Positions 26,351 to 34,832 of a stretch of DNA of 64,000 nt are shown in pieces. Origin of the DNA: Micromonospora inositola (GTDB taxonomy: Bacteria > Actinomycetota > Actinomycetes > Mycobacteriales > Micromonosporaceae). Under the pieces are notes generated by a model. That model saw nothing but the letters and a program-made list of their open reading frames with translations. It made no database searches and was not told the DNA's origin. The stretch's first letter is position 1; each line of letters begins with the position of its first letter. A program made the position numbers and the translations under genes. Location: contig NZ_LT607754.1 of the NCBI RefSeq assembly GCF_900090285.1, forward strand, positions 4,118,001 to 4,182,000, written 5' to 3'.

Positions 26351-26806
26351 ATGCACAGCCAACCCGCCACCCCAAGCACAGCCCCCGCGCCCACCGGCGC
26401 CGTGGCGCACAACGGCCACCGCCTGAGCGCCAAGAAGTTCGCCCTGCACTTCGCCGAGATGGTCGTGGCGATGGCCGTCGGCATGGTGGTCCTGCACCCG
26501 GTGTGGATGTTCGTCCTCGACGCCCTCGGCGCCGCCGCACTGATGCACAACCCGTACACCGGCGCGCTGATCATGGCGACGAACATGACGGTGGCCATGT
26601 CCGCGTGGATGAAGTTCCGCGGCCACCGCTGGCGGCCCATCGCCGAGATGGGCGCGGCCATGTACGTGCCCTTCCTGGTGCTGTTCGTGCCACTGGCGCT
26701 CGAGCTCATCGACACCGGCACCCTGATGCTGTGGGGCCACCTGCTCATGCTCCCGGCGATGGCCGTGGCCATGCTGCTGCGCCCGCACGAGTACGCCCAC
26801 TGCTGA
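26351..26806 (+). CDS. four-TM membrane protein of the copper locus
   Basis: ATG at 26351, 26 bp after the HMA gene and probably in its operon. 151 residues. A polar N-terminus (residues 1-30) is followed by four helices (MVVAMAVGMVVLHPVWMFVL; LIMATNMTVAMSAWM; MGAAMYVPFLVLFVPLALEL; GHLLMLPAMAVAMLL). It is rich in Met and His (MHNPYT, WGHLLM, PHEYAHC), which hints at metal handling. No named family is certain. Confidence 0.7.
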   Translation: MHSQPATPSTAPAPTGAVAHNGHRLSAKKFALHFAEMVVAMAVGMVVLHPVWMFVLDALGAAALMHNPYTGALIMATNMTVAMSAWMKFRGHRWRPIAEMGAAMYVPFLVLFVPLALELIDTGTLMLWGHLLMLPAMAVAMLLRPHEYAHC

Positions 26807-26940
26807 CGCCCCGCCCCAGCCCGGCGACGTCGGTGACACCTGCGGCGTCGCGTAAACCCGACCGCGGCGGCAGTAGCCGTCCTGCCCGCTCCCGCCGCCG
26901 TGTCCGCCCCGTCCACCCCACCCCACGAGAGGAGCCCGCG

Positions 26941-27702
26941 ATGACCGAGGTCACGATCCGTCGGGCCACGCCGGATGACGCCGCCGACGTGGCCACGATG
27001 GTCCGCGAGATCGCCGCCCACGAGGGCCAGGCGGCGCAGGTACACGTTACCGACGAGCAGTGGCGCGCCCTGCTCCCACGCCCCGAGGTGATCGTCCTGC
27101 TGGCCGAGCGCGGCGGCCGGGCGGTCGGCTACGTCTCCTCAGTCCGCCAACTGCACCTGTGGACCGGCGGCGAAATGCTCAACCTCGACGACCTCTACGT
27201 CCGCCCCGGGCACCGCGACTCCGGCGCCGGCCGGCAGCTCATGGCCGCCCTCGCCGCATTGGCCGCACCCGCGCAACTACCCATCCGCTGGGGCATGGAG
27301 GTTGACAACGTCGACGCGCAGCGCTTCTACCACCGCCTCGGCGCCACCCTGCGACCCAAGATCCTCGCGGTCTGGCCCCCGAGCGCGTACACCGACCTGG
27401 CCACCGGCCACCGGCCACTGACCCCGGCCCCGAACCTGGCGAAATCGCCGGTTCGGGGCCGATCCCCGCCCCCGAACAATCAGCCACAGCCCCCGTACCC
27501 GGCCCGAACAGGAGACGGCAATGACCATCACCGCGTCGACCGCCGCCGCGGCGACCGAGGCGACCGCCAGCTGCACCCTCGACATCGGCAGCATGACGTG
27601 CGCCTCATGTGTCGGCCGGGTGGAGAAGGCGCTTCGCCGCGTCGACGGGGTGACAGCCGCGGAGGTCAACCTGGCCACCGAGGTCGCCACCGTCCGCTTT
27701 GA
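26941..27702 (+). CDS. GNAT acetyltransferase with unusual unterminated 3' extension
   Basis: ATG at 26941 follows GAGAGGAG. Residues 1-150 form a complete GNAT fold: [33 protein letters not shown], the acetyl-CoA loop [17 protein letters not shown] and [16 protein letters not shown]. The domain should end near 27410, but no stop occurs in frame until 27702. The extra ~100 residues are Pro/Arg-rich and overlap the CopA stump at 27521 in another frame. A lost stop codon or a nearby frameshift is likely. Substrate unknown. Confidence 0.75.
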   Translation: MTEVTIRRATPDDAADVATMVREIAAHEGQAAQVHVTDEQWRALLPRPEVIVLLAERGGRAVGYVSSVRQLHLWTGGEMLNLDDLYVRPGHRDSGAGRQLMAALAALAAPAQLPIRWGMEVDNVDAQRFYHRLGATLRPKILAVWPPSAYTDLATGHRPLTPAPNLAKSPVRGRSPPPNNQPQPPYPARTGDGNDHHRVDRRRGDRGDRQLHPRHRQHDVRLMCRPGGEGASPRRRGDSRGGQPGHRGRHRPL

Positions 27703-27735
27703 CCTGGCGCAGGCGGCGGCGACAGAACGGGCGTG
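27521..27735 (+). pseudogene. copper P-type ATPase, N-terminal HMA stump
   Basis: ATG at 27521 preceded by AGGAGA. It reads [20 protein letters not shown] then [29 protein letters not shown], the first metal-binding domain of CopA-type pumps with an intact MTCASC. After about residue 70 the sequence becomes unrelated ([13 protein letters not shown]) and the frame stops at 27901. All membrane, phosphorylation and ATP domains are missing. The deletion brought lsr2 next to it. Confidence 0.8.
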
Positions 27736-27837
27736 TGAACAGTTCGGCCGGAGCGGTACACCCCCAAGTGGTTGGCCCCATGCCGTAGACGTCAATGCCT
27801 CGCTGGTTACATCCCAGGCGCGTGAGCGGGCGACGGC

Positions 27838-28185
27838 TCAGCGATTGTTGTATGCGTCGATCACGGAGACGGGGATCCGGCCCCGCTCAGAGACCTCGTA
27901 GCCGTTCTTCGCTGCCCACTCCCGGACTGCCTGGTTGTGGCTGCGGGCGACGCGAGTAGTCGCGGGAGGGGCAGCCCGGCGGTTGGTGCTGCCGGTCGCA
28001 ATGCCTCCTCGTCCGACGCGCCGAGCGGTGCCGATGTAGGCGTCCAACGCCTTGCGGAGTTTCCCCGCGTTCTGGTCGGAAAGGTCGATCGCGTACGACG
28101 TGCCGTCGAGGCTGAACTCCACGGTCCGGTCTGCGGTGCTGCCGTCGAGGTCGTCGGTCAGCATCGTGATTACCTTACGAGCCAT
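27838..28185 (-). CDS. lsr2: Lsr2 nucleoid-associated xenogeneic silencer
   Basis: 115 residues, normal length for the family. The N-terminal oligomerisation domain reads [20 protein letters not shown] then [20 protein letters not shown], with [15 protein letters not shown]. After a short basic linker comes the DNA-binding domain ([20 protein letters not shown]) with the RGR minor-groove hook typical of Lsr2. It bridges AT-rich and foreign DNA. GGAG is present a few bases upstream of the ATG. Several lsr2 paralogues per genome are usual. Confidence 0.95.
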   Translation of the reverse strand: MARKVITMLTDDLDGSTADRTVEFSLDGTSYAIDLSDQNAGKLRKALDAYIGTARRVGRGGIATGSTNRRAAPPATTRVARSHNQAVREWAAKNGYEVSERGRIPVSVIDAYNNR

Positions 28186-28313
28186 GGCGGCAACTCCTTG
28201 CTCGTGTATGTCCGGCTGTCGTCATTGACGTTGAAGAGGATATGCATCGACGCCCGAGGCGTGATGCTGCCGCCCTATGAACGGATGACGGTCGTGCGGG
28301 ACGATGGTCAGCG

Positions 28314-29282
28314 ATGAAGGGTTTGGTGGAGGTGTCGAGCTCGGTTGACGTGCGCCGGCTTGGCGTCGGGCTCCGTGATGACGCGGTGGTGCAGTTCTGC
28401 CGGCCGCTCGCCGAGCCGGACTACGGAGCACTTGCCGCGTTCCTAACCGACCACCCAACGGTCACCCTCCGGGTGTATGGCTCCGACGAGGACCTGGCGG
28501 CGCTGCGGTTCCTGCGCTGGTTCCCCCGCCTGCGTCGCCTCAGCGTCGCCGGCCTCTATCACCTGGCGGACCTGGCCCCGCTGCAGCAGCTGAGCCCTGA
28601 TGTGGAGGCCTTTGACCTTGGAGAGAGCCGGAAGCTTCTCGACCTCACGCCCGTGGCCGCGTTCCGCGGTCTTCGCCGGCTGCGGGTCGTCGCTCACCGG
28701 CGCGGCCTTGCGGACCTGCTCGCCGCCAATCCCGGTCTACAGGGACTCGCGTTGTGGCGGCTTCCCGTCGACCGCGTCGTTCCCGATGTTGTCCTGCCTC
28801 GACTGCAGTCACTGGCGTTGACTCTCGGCTCGCTCACGGCCGCTGAGTGGCTCACCCGGATTTCCACCCTCCGGTGCCTCGCGCTCCGCACGGTGCGCAA
28901 GCTGACCGATCTCGCCGTGGTGGCGCGTCTGCCGGCGCTGCAGTGGCTGTGGTTGGACGCCCTCCCTGTTGATCGGCTTCCCGACCTCAGCTCCTGCGCC
29001 GCGCTCCTGCGCGTCGACTGCACGGCCATGCGGCACCTTCGCCACCCGGCCGCTGTCCGCGGCCTCGCGGCCGCGCCACGGCTGCAGGATTTGACGATCA
29101 CGGAGTCCCTGCTGCCGGTGGAGGCGTTCACACCCTTCGTCGACCACCCCACCCTCGAACACATCGGCGTTGGCTTGGGCAGTGAGCGCCGCAACCGCGA
29201 GGCCGGACGCCTATTGGCGCGAACACCGCCCCGCTCCGACACGGCATTCGCCGCAGCGCACGGCCTTCTCCGCATGCTCTAG
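28314..29282 (+). CDS. leucine-rich-repeat-like protein
   Basis: 322 residues with repeating 20-25-residue units containing LxxLxLxx(L/V) patterns: LRFLRWFPRLRRLSVAGLYH, LAPLQQLSPDVEAFDL, LTPVAAFRGLRRLRVV, LPRLQSLALTLGS, ISTLRCLALRTVRKL, LPALQWLWLDALPVDRLP. This is consistent with an LRR solenoid of about ten repeats, without signal peptide or membrane segment, so cytosolic. Such proteins act in protein recognition. No partner can be named. It is divergent from lsr2. Confidence 0.75.
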   Translation: MKGLVEVSSSVDVRRLGVGLRDDAVVQFCRPLAEPDYGALAAFLTDHPTVTLRVYGSDEDLAALRFLRWFPRLRRLSVAGLYHLADLAPLQQLSPDVEAFDLGESRKLLDLTPVAAFRGLRRLRVVAHRRGLADLLAANPGLQGLALWRLPVDRVVPDVVLPRLQSLALTLGSLTAAEWLTRISTLRCLALRTVRKLTDLAVVARLPALQWLWLDALPVDRLPDLSSCAALLRVDCTAMRHLRHPAAVRGLAAAPRLQDLTITESLLPVEAFTPFVDHPTLEHIGVGLGSERRNREAGRLLARTPPRSDTAFAAAHGLLRML

Positions 29283-29423
29283 CCTCAGCCGCTCAAAGGA
29301 CGGGCGTTCGGGCGGAGACCACGCTGATCATGGGACAGTCGCAGTCGTCGGGCTCATACCCGGTCGGCACGGGGTTGTGCGTCGGCGTGCGTCTGGGCGT
29401 CGCACAGTAGGCGGCCCGACAGG

Positions 29424-29957
29424 TCAGCTTGGCGGTTCGACCTCGGCGATGCGGGTGCGGAGTTGTTGTTCGGCCGCATCCAGGGCGGTCCAAAGGTCGA
29501 ACCACGCCCGGCTGCGGGCACGCGTGCCGGAACCAAGACCGACGACGGCGATGCTGTAGACGCCCCACAGGATGTCGTAGCGACCGGACGGCGAGTCGAC
29601 CCCAATGGCGAAAGACGCGGCCAGGGCGGCACGAGTAACGATCAGGCTGTCCGGGTCATCGGGGGCAGGCCGTCCAGCGGTGAGGTACCGCGGCTCCTCG
29701 GTGATCTTCATCCATCGCAAGGTCGCGCCCGGTACCTGCTGATCGAGGACCTCGGCTATGGATTCTCGGATCGTCGCAGCCGGATCGTGTCCGAGCCAGC
29801 CGAGCCAATGATCGGCGGCATTGAGCTTGGTGAAGTCGTCCCGTGCAGGCCCGTAGCTCGGGTTGGGCTGGACACGCCTGACCCGCTGGACAAGATCAGG
29901 GCTCCTCCGTCCCAGTTTGACGCGCGCCTCGGTAGGGAAATTTCGCGGACACCTCAA
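29424..29957 (-). CDS. hypothetical protein
   Basis: 177 residues with believable composition and amphipathic helices (ADHWLGWLGHDPAATIRESI, TRAALAASFAIGVD, WFDLWTALDAAEQQLRTRI). No signal peptide or membrane helix. No family recognised. The first 40 residues are Arg-rich, so the true start may be downstream. The neighbouring region to 29283 holds nothing else. Confidence 0.6.
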   Translation of the reverse strand: MRCPRNFPTEARVKLGRRSPDLVQRVRRVQPNPSYGPARDDFTKLNAADHWLGWLGHDPAATIRESIAEVLDQQVPGATLRWMKITEEPRYLTAGRPAPDDPDSLIVTRAALAASFAIGVDSPSGRYDILWGVYSIAVVGLGSGTRARSRAWFDLWTALDAAEQQLRTRIAEVEPPS

Positions 29958-30068
29958 TGAAGGAGGCAGTATGGAGACGTCCGCTAGCGTCGGGCGCAGT
30001 TATCGACAGCCGACACGTCCATGGGTGGCGGTGCCTGCTGCAGCGCCAACCGCGAGGGGGCGAGCCTA

Positions 30069-30236
30069 ATGGCTCGCGTCGGTCGCTACGGGATCCCAGG
30101 GTTCGTGTGGTTCCTGATCTGGCTCGTCGTCTGCATCTTGATCGTCATCCTGTTGGCCCTGCTCATTCACCACTTCGGAGGCGCCTCTCTTTCGCTCAAG
30201 CTCGGCCACTTCTACCTGAACATCGGGGTCACCTGA
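30069..30236 (+). CDS. 55-residue single-pass membrane protein
   Basis: ATG at 30069. One long, strongly hydrophobic helix (WFLIWLVVCILIVILLALLI) spans residues 14-34, followed by a short outside tail ending YLNIGVT. GGGGGCGAG precedes the start. A perfect hairpin 46 bp later marks the end of transcription. Function unknown. Confidence 0.6.
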   Translation: MARVGRYGIPGFVWFLIWLVVCILIVILLALLIHHFGGASLSLKLGHFYLNIGVT

Positions 30237-30281
30237 CCTGCCAGATCGTCGACACTCCGGCGCCGGTACCGCACCAGGTTT

Positions 30282-30310
30282 GTTAGCCGTCACCTTCGGT
30301 GACGGCTAAC
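30282..30310. terminator. 12-bp perfect hairpin with CTTCG loop
   Basis: GTTAGCCGTCAC (30282-30293) pairs with GTGACGGCTAAC (30299-30310). No T-run. It separates the small membrane gene from the convergent gene ending at 30471, so it can work in both directions. Confidence 0.85.
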
Positions 30311-30470
30311 ACGGCTTGAAGTGCCATGCTGCATCGGCGTACGGCTCGGGGATCCGCCGTGGCGGAGTCGGTAGGGATTCCGGCAGCTGAGAGTCGAATC
30401 CCACGGGCAACCCTCGGACCAGGGCTTCCTGTCCGGTGACCTCTTCGGCGGGGCTCGAAGAGGTCACTGT

Positions 30471-31202
30471 CTATGGCACGAGGATCGCTCGGTCCCTGAT
30501 TTGGTCCCACAGCTGTACCGGGACCTCTGCGAGGATCAACGCCTCGTCGACGTCTGAGAACGCGACGCCTCGCGCTTCACGAGCCTGCACAAACAGCTCA
30601 GCGGTGGATGCAGGGATGTCGCACGTCGTGGCGATCACGTCCGCCGGTGCGCCATTTAGATCGACCAGGCCGCCGTCGTCGTATGCCCGCCTCCGGTCTG
30701 GACGACCAATCCCTAGTTCACGTGCCATAAGGGGGTCTTTCGTGACGATGGCTCTCGCTTCCGCGCGCCTGGCGCGCGCGGCGAGCACAGCGGCGACTGC
30801 CGGGTCGGCAGCGGCGACCGGCTGGGGCGCTGGTGTGGCGAGTCCGTAGGCCTCACGCCGTAGTGGCGCGAGCTGAAAGCACGCAACGCCGAGAGTGGCG
30901 AGGCTCAGGACGACCGTCAGGAACTGGAGTACCCCGCCGACCTTGCCAACTGGATCACCAGCGGCATCGACTGGTGTCATGCCAGTTAGCGCGAGCATGA
31001 GTACAGCGACCCCGCCGTAAACCGCCGCCAGTCGTCGGAGGTGTGGTCTGTTTAGCCGCTGGGCCGCATGTAGGAACGGCACCCACGCGAACAGTCCCGC
31101 CGTCAAGATGGTTAGCACGAAGTACCAGCGACCGGTTGGGGTGCGGCCGGACGCGGTGTTCAGTGTAGGCGGAGCCGGTACTTGAGGGTGGTGGGAGTCC
31201 AT
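30471..31202 (-). CDS. membrane protein with C-terminal helix-hairpin-helix-like domain
   Basis: The ATG at 31202 (MDSHHPQVPAPP) is chosen since three membrane helices follow soon after (WYFVLTILTAGLFAWVPFLH; VYGGVAVLMLALTGM; LQFLTVVLSLATLGVACF). The cytoplasmic half contains AAVLAARARRAEARAIVTKD, then RELGIGRPDRRRAYDDGGLV and a ComEA-like segment (LNGAPADVIATTCDIPASTA). 243 residues. This architecture is known in actinomycete hypothetical proteins; no activity is established. Confidence 0.75.
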   Translation of the reverse strand: MDSHHPQVPAPPTLNTASGRTPTGRWYFVLTILTAGLFAWVPFLHAAQRLNRPHLRRLAAVYGGVAVLMLALTGMTPVDAAGDPVGKVGGVLQFLTVVLSLATLGVACFQLAPLRREAYGLATPAPQPVAAADPAVAAVLAARARRAEARAIVTKDPLMARELGIGRPDRRRAYDDGGLVDLNGAPADVIATTCDIPASTAELFVQAREARGVAFSDVDEALILAEVPVQLWDQIRDRAILVP

Positions 31203-31314
31203 GTCGGCATACTTGCAACTCGCCGTCACGACCGCTACTCCCCGCGAGTCGTCATCGCCCAGCATCCGGGTCCTTGTGTTTGCAGCCCCATGAGCGCCCC
31301 ACGGACGCCGCAGC

Positions 31315-31690
31315 ATGACGGCCATCGGCCTGCGCCCGGCCACGGCAGCGGACAGCACCATGTGCTACCTGCTGCACCGCGCTGCCATGCGCACCTACAT
31401 CGAGGCAATCTGGGGCTGGGACGAGCAGACCCAGCAGCCCCTTCCACCCACGCAGCTTCATACCGGCCAGAACCAAGATCGTGATCGTTGACGGCCACGA
31501 CCCAGGCGTGCTGATCATCGACTAGCCCCACCGAGGTCTACCTGGCCCGCGTCGAGCTCGAGCCGGCCCACCAGGACCGCGGCATCGGCAGCCACCTCAT
31601 CCGTCAGCTGCTGCGCGAAGCCGCCGACCGGGGCCAAGCCGTCGTGCTCGGCGTGCTGGACCTCGATGCGGTCGACCAGCAAGTCACTGT
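31315..31690 (+). pseudogene. GNAT acetyltransferase, frameshifted
   Basis: ATG at 31315 reads MTAIGLRPATAADSTMCYLL, HRAAMRTYIEAIWGWDEQT, then shifts frame. The fold resumes as ARTKIVIVDGHDPGVLII, hits an in-frame TAG, and resumes again as TEVYLARVELEPAHQDRGIG, SHLIRQLLREAADRGQ. At least two lesions are present and the C-terminal helix is missing. Inactive. Confidence 0.75.
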
Positions 31691-31769
31691 CGACGCGCGT
31701 TAGTGGCGCGGGGAAGTGTTCCATGACCTCGGGTCGGCGTTCAGCGCATGGACGGGCGGGTGGTGCGCC

Positions 31770-32060
31770 TCACCGTCGACTGAGGGCTGCTGCGTGTCGG
31801 CTTCGGGGTGGGCTTCGCCGTCCTGCTCGGCGTCGGCGATGGACTGGCCGGGGCGGGGTTGGGGGGACGGCGGCGATGTGGTCGGCGCTCGCGCTCACCG
31901 AAGGGGTGGTCGTCGACTCGTCGTCGCTGAGGAACTCGTCCAAGGCGTTACCGCAAAAGCAAAGGACCAGCAGCACCGCAAAGGTGATCCCGATAACCCT
32001 CGCCGGGTAGCGATTGGCTTTCGAGAGGACGCCGGCTGGCGGGGGAGCGCGGTGCTTCAC
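31770..32060 (-). CDS. small membrane-anchored protein, 3' end uncertain
   Basis: 96 residues. One membrane helix (RVIGITFAVLLVLCFCGNAL) follows a basic N-terminus, then an acidic/Ser/Thr outside segment (DEFLSDDESTTTPSVSASAD). After HIAAVPPTPP the frame turns Arg-rich (RRRRAGRRSPPRSRH), while a neighbouring frame continues with ordinary composition (DTQQPSVDGEAHHPP) to about 31707. A frameshift near 31830 is likely. Function unknown. Confidence 0.5.
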   Translation of the reverse strand: MKHRAPPPAGVLSKANRYPARVIGITFAVLLVLCFCGNALDEFLSDDESTTTPSVSASADHIAAVPPTPPRPVHRRRRAGRRSPPRSRHAAALSRR

Positions 32061-32615
32061 TGCGCGAGTGTGACTGGCCGCAGGAGTGGACGCCCATTAC
32101 CCGTTTGGTTTTCCGATTGTCAACAGCCGGACACAGGGGACTGCGGGCAACGAGACGCAGCAGTAGCCAGACGAAGAGGTGGAGAGCCCGACGACGGTGC
32201 GAAAAGGGCGCATGTCCTCGGCGCCACGTACCCCGCCCACCAGGTGGTGCCTTGTCACTGTTGCAGTTGATGTTGGCGATGAGACTCGGCTCCGAGCGTC
32301 AGTGGCTTCGCAGCCCAGCGGAACACTGAGGTCGCCCCTGGCAGTGCGGGGTCGAGCGTCCCCGCCCTGGCATCCGCACCTGACATCAACGGAGCCGGCC
32401 GTCGGCGAACGTCACCGGACGGATCAGGCGGAGGTCTCGGACGTCCCGAACGGTGACGGACGCCGTGACCATCGCCGAGTGCGCCTTACAAACGAGGGGT
32501 CAGGGCAGCCTCCGTACGTCGCGCATCCCCTCTGGCGGCGGGTTGCAACCATCGAGCCTGGAGGGGCGTCACAGTGTCGGGGTCAGGTGCGCGGTTCATC
32601 GTTGAGGAGGGCCAG
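32061..32615. other. intergenic, no gene seen
   Basis: About 550 bp upstream of the deacetylase-like gene. No frame has convincing composition and no strong hairpin is visible. Confidence 0.45.
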
Positions 32616-33890
32616 GTGGGGGTCAGCAGAAGGATCGTGTTGAGTGCGGCAGTGGGTGCCTCCGTGACCTCGCTGGTCGGATGCGATGGCAGCAGGGGCG
32701 AGGGTCCGCGGCCCCTCGGTTCGGGCGGCGCGTCCGAGGTCGGGGTTCGCGGGACTTCGGCGCACCCCACGGGTGGGATGGCTGTCTCACCGGCATCGAC
32801 ACCAACGCCACTCCACACGGCTGGGGTGATCGGGGATGGCAGCAGCCGTGACAGCGGGCCTCACCAACACCAGCCGCGCGCGCGGCGGCTCGCCCCCGGG
32901 GAGGAACCGCCGCAGTTTGTGGTTTTGTCCTGGGATGGTGCGGGGGAGACGGGCGCCCAGCTGTTCTCGCGGTTCCGCGGCGTTGCACAGGAACTGCAGG
33001 GTGCCATGACGTTCTTCCTCTCGGGGATCTACACCCTGCCGGAGGCGAAGCGGATGGCCTACGCACCGCCGCAGCACCCGGTCGGCTCCTCGGCGATCGG
33101 TTTCCTGTCCGAGCGGTCGGTTCACGCAACGATCGCGCAGCTAGGTCTCGCCTGGCAGGAGGGCCATGAGATCGGGACCCACTTCAATGGGCACTTCTGC
33201 GGACCAGGCGGGGTGCGGCGGTGGTCGCCGGCCGACTGGGACCGCGAGATCGACCAGGCCGTCGGGTTCGTGTCCAACTGGCGCACGAATACGGGGTTCA
33301 CCGACCTACCCCCACTGCCGTTCGACTACGCCCACGAGCTGATCGGCGGCCGCACCCCCTGCCTCGAGGGACAGGCCAACCTCCTGCGTGCCACGCGCGT
33401 CCGCGGCTGGAGGTACGACAGTTCCGGCACCGGAACCCAGGTATGGCCCTCGAGGTTCGCCACGGGCCTGTGGAACATTCCGATGCAGCAGATCCCGTTC
33501 CCCGGGCACCGCTTCGAGGTCCTCGCGATGGACTACAACATGATGTACAACCAGTCGAGGACCCCCAACGGAGATCCCGGGATGCGTCCGATCTGGCTCC
33601 GCGAGGCGCGCGACGCCTTTCTCGCCGGCTTCCAGCGCGCCTACACCACCAATCGGGCGCCGCTCATCATCGGCAACCATTTCGAGCACTGGAACGGCGG
33701 GATCTACATGGAGGCGATCGCCCAGGCTGCGACACGGATGGCCCAATATCCCTCAGTCCGGCTCGTATCCTTTCGTCAGCTGATCGACTGGCTGGAAGCT
33801 CAGGATCCGAAGGTGCTGCGCCGGCTTCAGTCCCTGCCCGTAGGACGGCCGCTGGCGGGTGGTTGGGCCTCCTTTCTCCGTGCCTCGTGA
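32616..33890 (+). CDS. polysaccharide deacetylase-like lipoprotein
   Basis: The GTG at 32616 is chosen because GAGGAGG ends 5 nt before it and it begins a lipoprotein signal (MGVSRRIVLSAAVGASVTS) with lipobox SLVGC. 424 residues. After a Gly/Ser-rich linker the NodB-like barrel starts at FVVLSWDGAG and continues with AMTFFLSGIY, GHEIGTHFNGHFC (metal His pair), FDYAHELIGGRTPCLEGQAN, WRYDSSGT and LLIIGNHFEHWNG. The usual TFDDG motif is SWDGA, with the metal Asp kept. It probably acts on a cell-wall or exopolysaccharide amino sugar; substrate unknown. Confidence 0.8.
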   Translation: MGVSRRIVLSAAVGASVTSLVGCDGSRGEGPRPLGSGGASEVGVRGTSAHPTGGMAVSPASTPTPLHTAGVIGDGSSRDSGPHQHQPRARRLAPGEEPPQFVVLSWDGAGETGAQLFSRFRGVAQELQGAMTFFLSGIYTLPEAKRMAYAPPQHPVGSSAIGFLSERSVHATIAQLGLAWQEGHEIGTHFNGHFCGPGGVRRWSPADWDREIDQAVGFVSNWRTNTGFTDLPPLPFDYAHELIGGRTPCLEGQANLLRATRVRGWRYDSSGTGTQVWPSRFATGLWNIPMQQIPFPGHRFEVLAMDYNMMYNQSRTPNGDPGMRPIWLREARDAFLAGFQRAYTTNRAPLIIGNHFEHWNGGIYMEAIAQAATRMAQYPSVRLVSFRQLIDWLEAQDPKVLRRLQSLPVGRPLAGGWASFLRAS

Positions 33891-33974
33891 ACGCTGCCGC
33901 GACCAAACCCGCAGCCGGGTGGGTGACGAACTGAGCGGGCTGACATCCACGACTGACATCAACCGTGCCGGCCG

Positions 33975-34293
33975 ATGATCGCGGTATTCGCCTCGCCCCG
34001 TTCACCCTGGCCGGCGACCGAGACCGGGGCGGCCGGCGCGACCACGGCGGCCGGCCAGGCCCTACTCCACGCGGTGTTGGGTGACTCTGCCGCGGTCGGT
34101 GATTCGGCGGCCTTCGGTGACTCGGCGCTGCGCGAACTGGCCGAGCGCAACCGGGTCGACCTGCACCGGCGGGTACGGGAGTTGTTCGATGCCCGCGCGG
34201 CGCGGTTCACCGCGGTCCTGTCCGAGGCGGGGGGTCGTCATGGACGAGCCGGAGCGACTGCGCGTGGCCGGACAGGCGCTGGCCCGGGGTTGA
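33975..34293 (+). pseudogene. dynamin-like GTPase, C-terminal remnant, plus start of the next gene
   Basis: Codons 33990-34235 read GAAGATTAAGQALLHAVLGD and ALRELAERNRVDLHRRVREL, FDARAARFTAVLSEAG, like the C-terminal helices of actinomycete dynamin/GTPase pairs. The segment has an odd triple repeat GDSAAVGDSAAFGDSAL. An ATG at 34240 starts a second frame (MDEPERLRVAGQALARG) that stops after 17 codons, as expected for the truncated partner gene. The family call is tentative. Confidence 0.4.
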
Positions 34294-34412
34294 ACCTTTC
34301 CGCACCACCGACCGTGAAGCATGTCGTGGGGCCCCCGCCGCCACAGCCCCCATTGTGGGTGGCGGGGAGGCGCCACGCCGTTTCATCCGGTCAGCTTGGA
34401 GGAGGCAACCCG

Positions 34413-34622
34413 ATGAAGGGTTGGGTGTCCGTTGTCGTTGGCGCGCTGCTGCTGGTGGCCGGCCTGGTCTGGGCGCTGCAAGGCCTCGACGTGTTCGCCG
34501 GCAGCGCGATGAGCGGCAAGAGCATGTGGGCGGTGATCGGGCCGATCGTGGCGGTGGTCGGCCTGGTGCTGCTGGTGGTCGGCGGCCGTTGGGTGCGCCG
34601 GGGCAGCGGCACGCGGGCCTAG
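34413..34622 (+). CDS. small two-TM membrane protein
   Basis: ATG at 34413 with an excellent GGAGGAGG 5 nt upstream. 69 residues: helix 1 VSVVVGALLLVAGLVWALQG, a loop DVFAGSAMSGKSM, helix 2 IGPIVAVVGLVLLVVGGRWV and a basic tail. Such proteins are frequent in actinomycetes; function unknown. Confidence 0.75.
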   Translation: MKGWVSVVVGALLLVAGLVWALQGLDVFAGSAMSGKSMWAVIGPIVAVVGLVLLVVGGRWVRRGSGTRA

Positions 34623-34724
34623 CCGGTCGCCGTCGGGTGCAGCTCGACGCGGTCCGGGTGCTCCGCGTCGGCGTCGTCCAGCGCCCCGCGCAGCACCGCC
34701 GCGCCGAACTGGTCGACGTCGCCG
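34619..34724 (-). pseudogene. 3' stump of an unidentified gene cut by an IS6-like end
   Basis: The minus strand reads TPGDVDQFGAAVLRGALDDA then DAEHPDRVELHPTATG and stop. Composition is coding, but the reading breaks precisely at the IS6-type terminus beginning at 34725. The gene cannot be identified. Confidence 0.5.
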
Positions 34725-34765
34725 GGGGTCTGTTGCACTGCCCGTGCTCGAGGGACCGAGGCAGG
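34725..34765 (+). repeat. IS6-type element terminus, copy 1
   Basis: GGGGTCTGTTGCACTGCCCG then TGCTCGAGGGACCGAGGCAGG. It matches 38320-38359 in the same orientation with only four differences. GGnnCTGTTGC is typical of IS6-family ends. The rest of the element is gone here. Confidence 0.65.
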
Positions 34766-34832
34766 AACCACGTCACCGTCTTCCGCTGGATTAGATCGCG
34801 GCATGACCCGGTGTCCAGATCCCTGGGGAACC

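Noticed and set aside
30350..30430. tRNA-like stretch with GGGATTC...GTCGAATCCC
   Set aside because: Only a T-arm-like hairpin can be drawn; no acceptor stem or anticodon arm fits.
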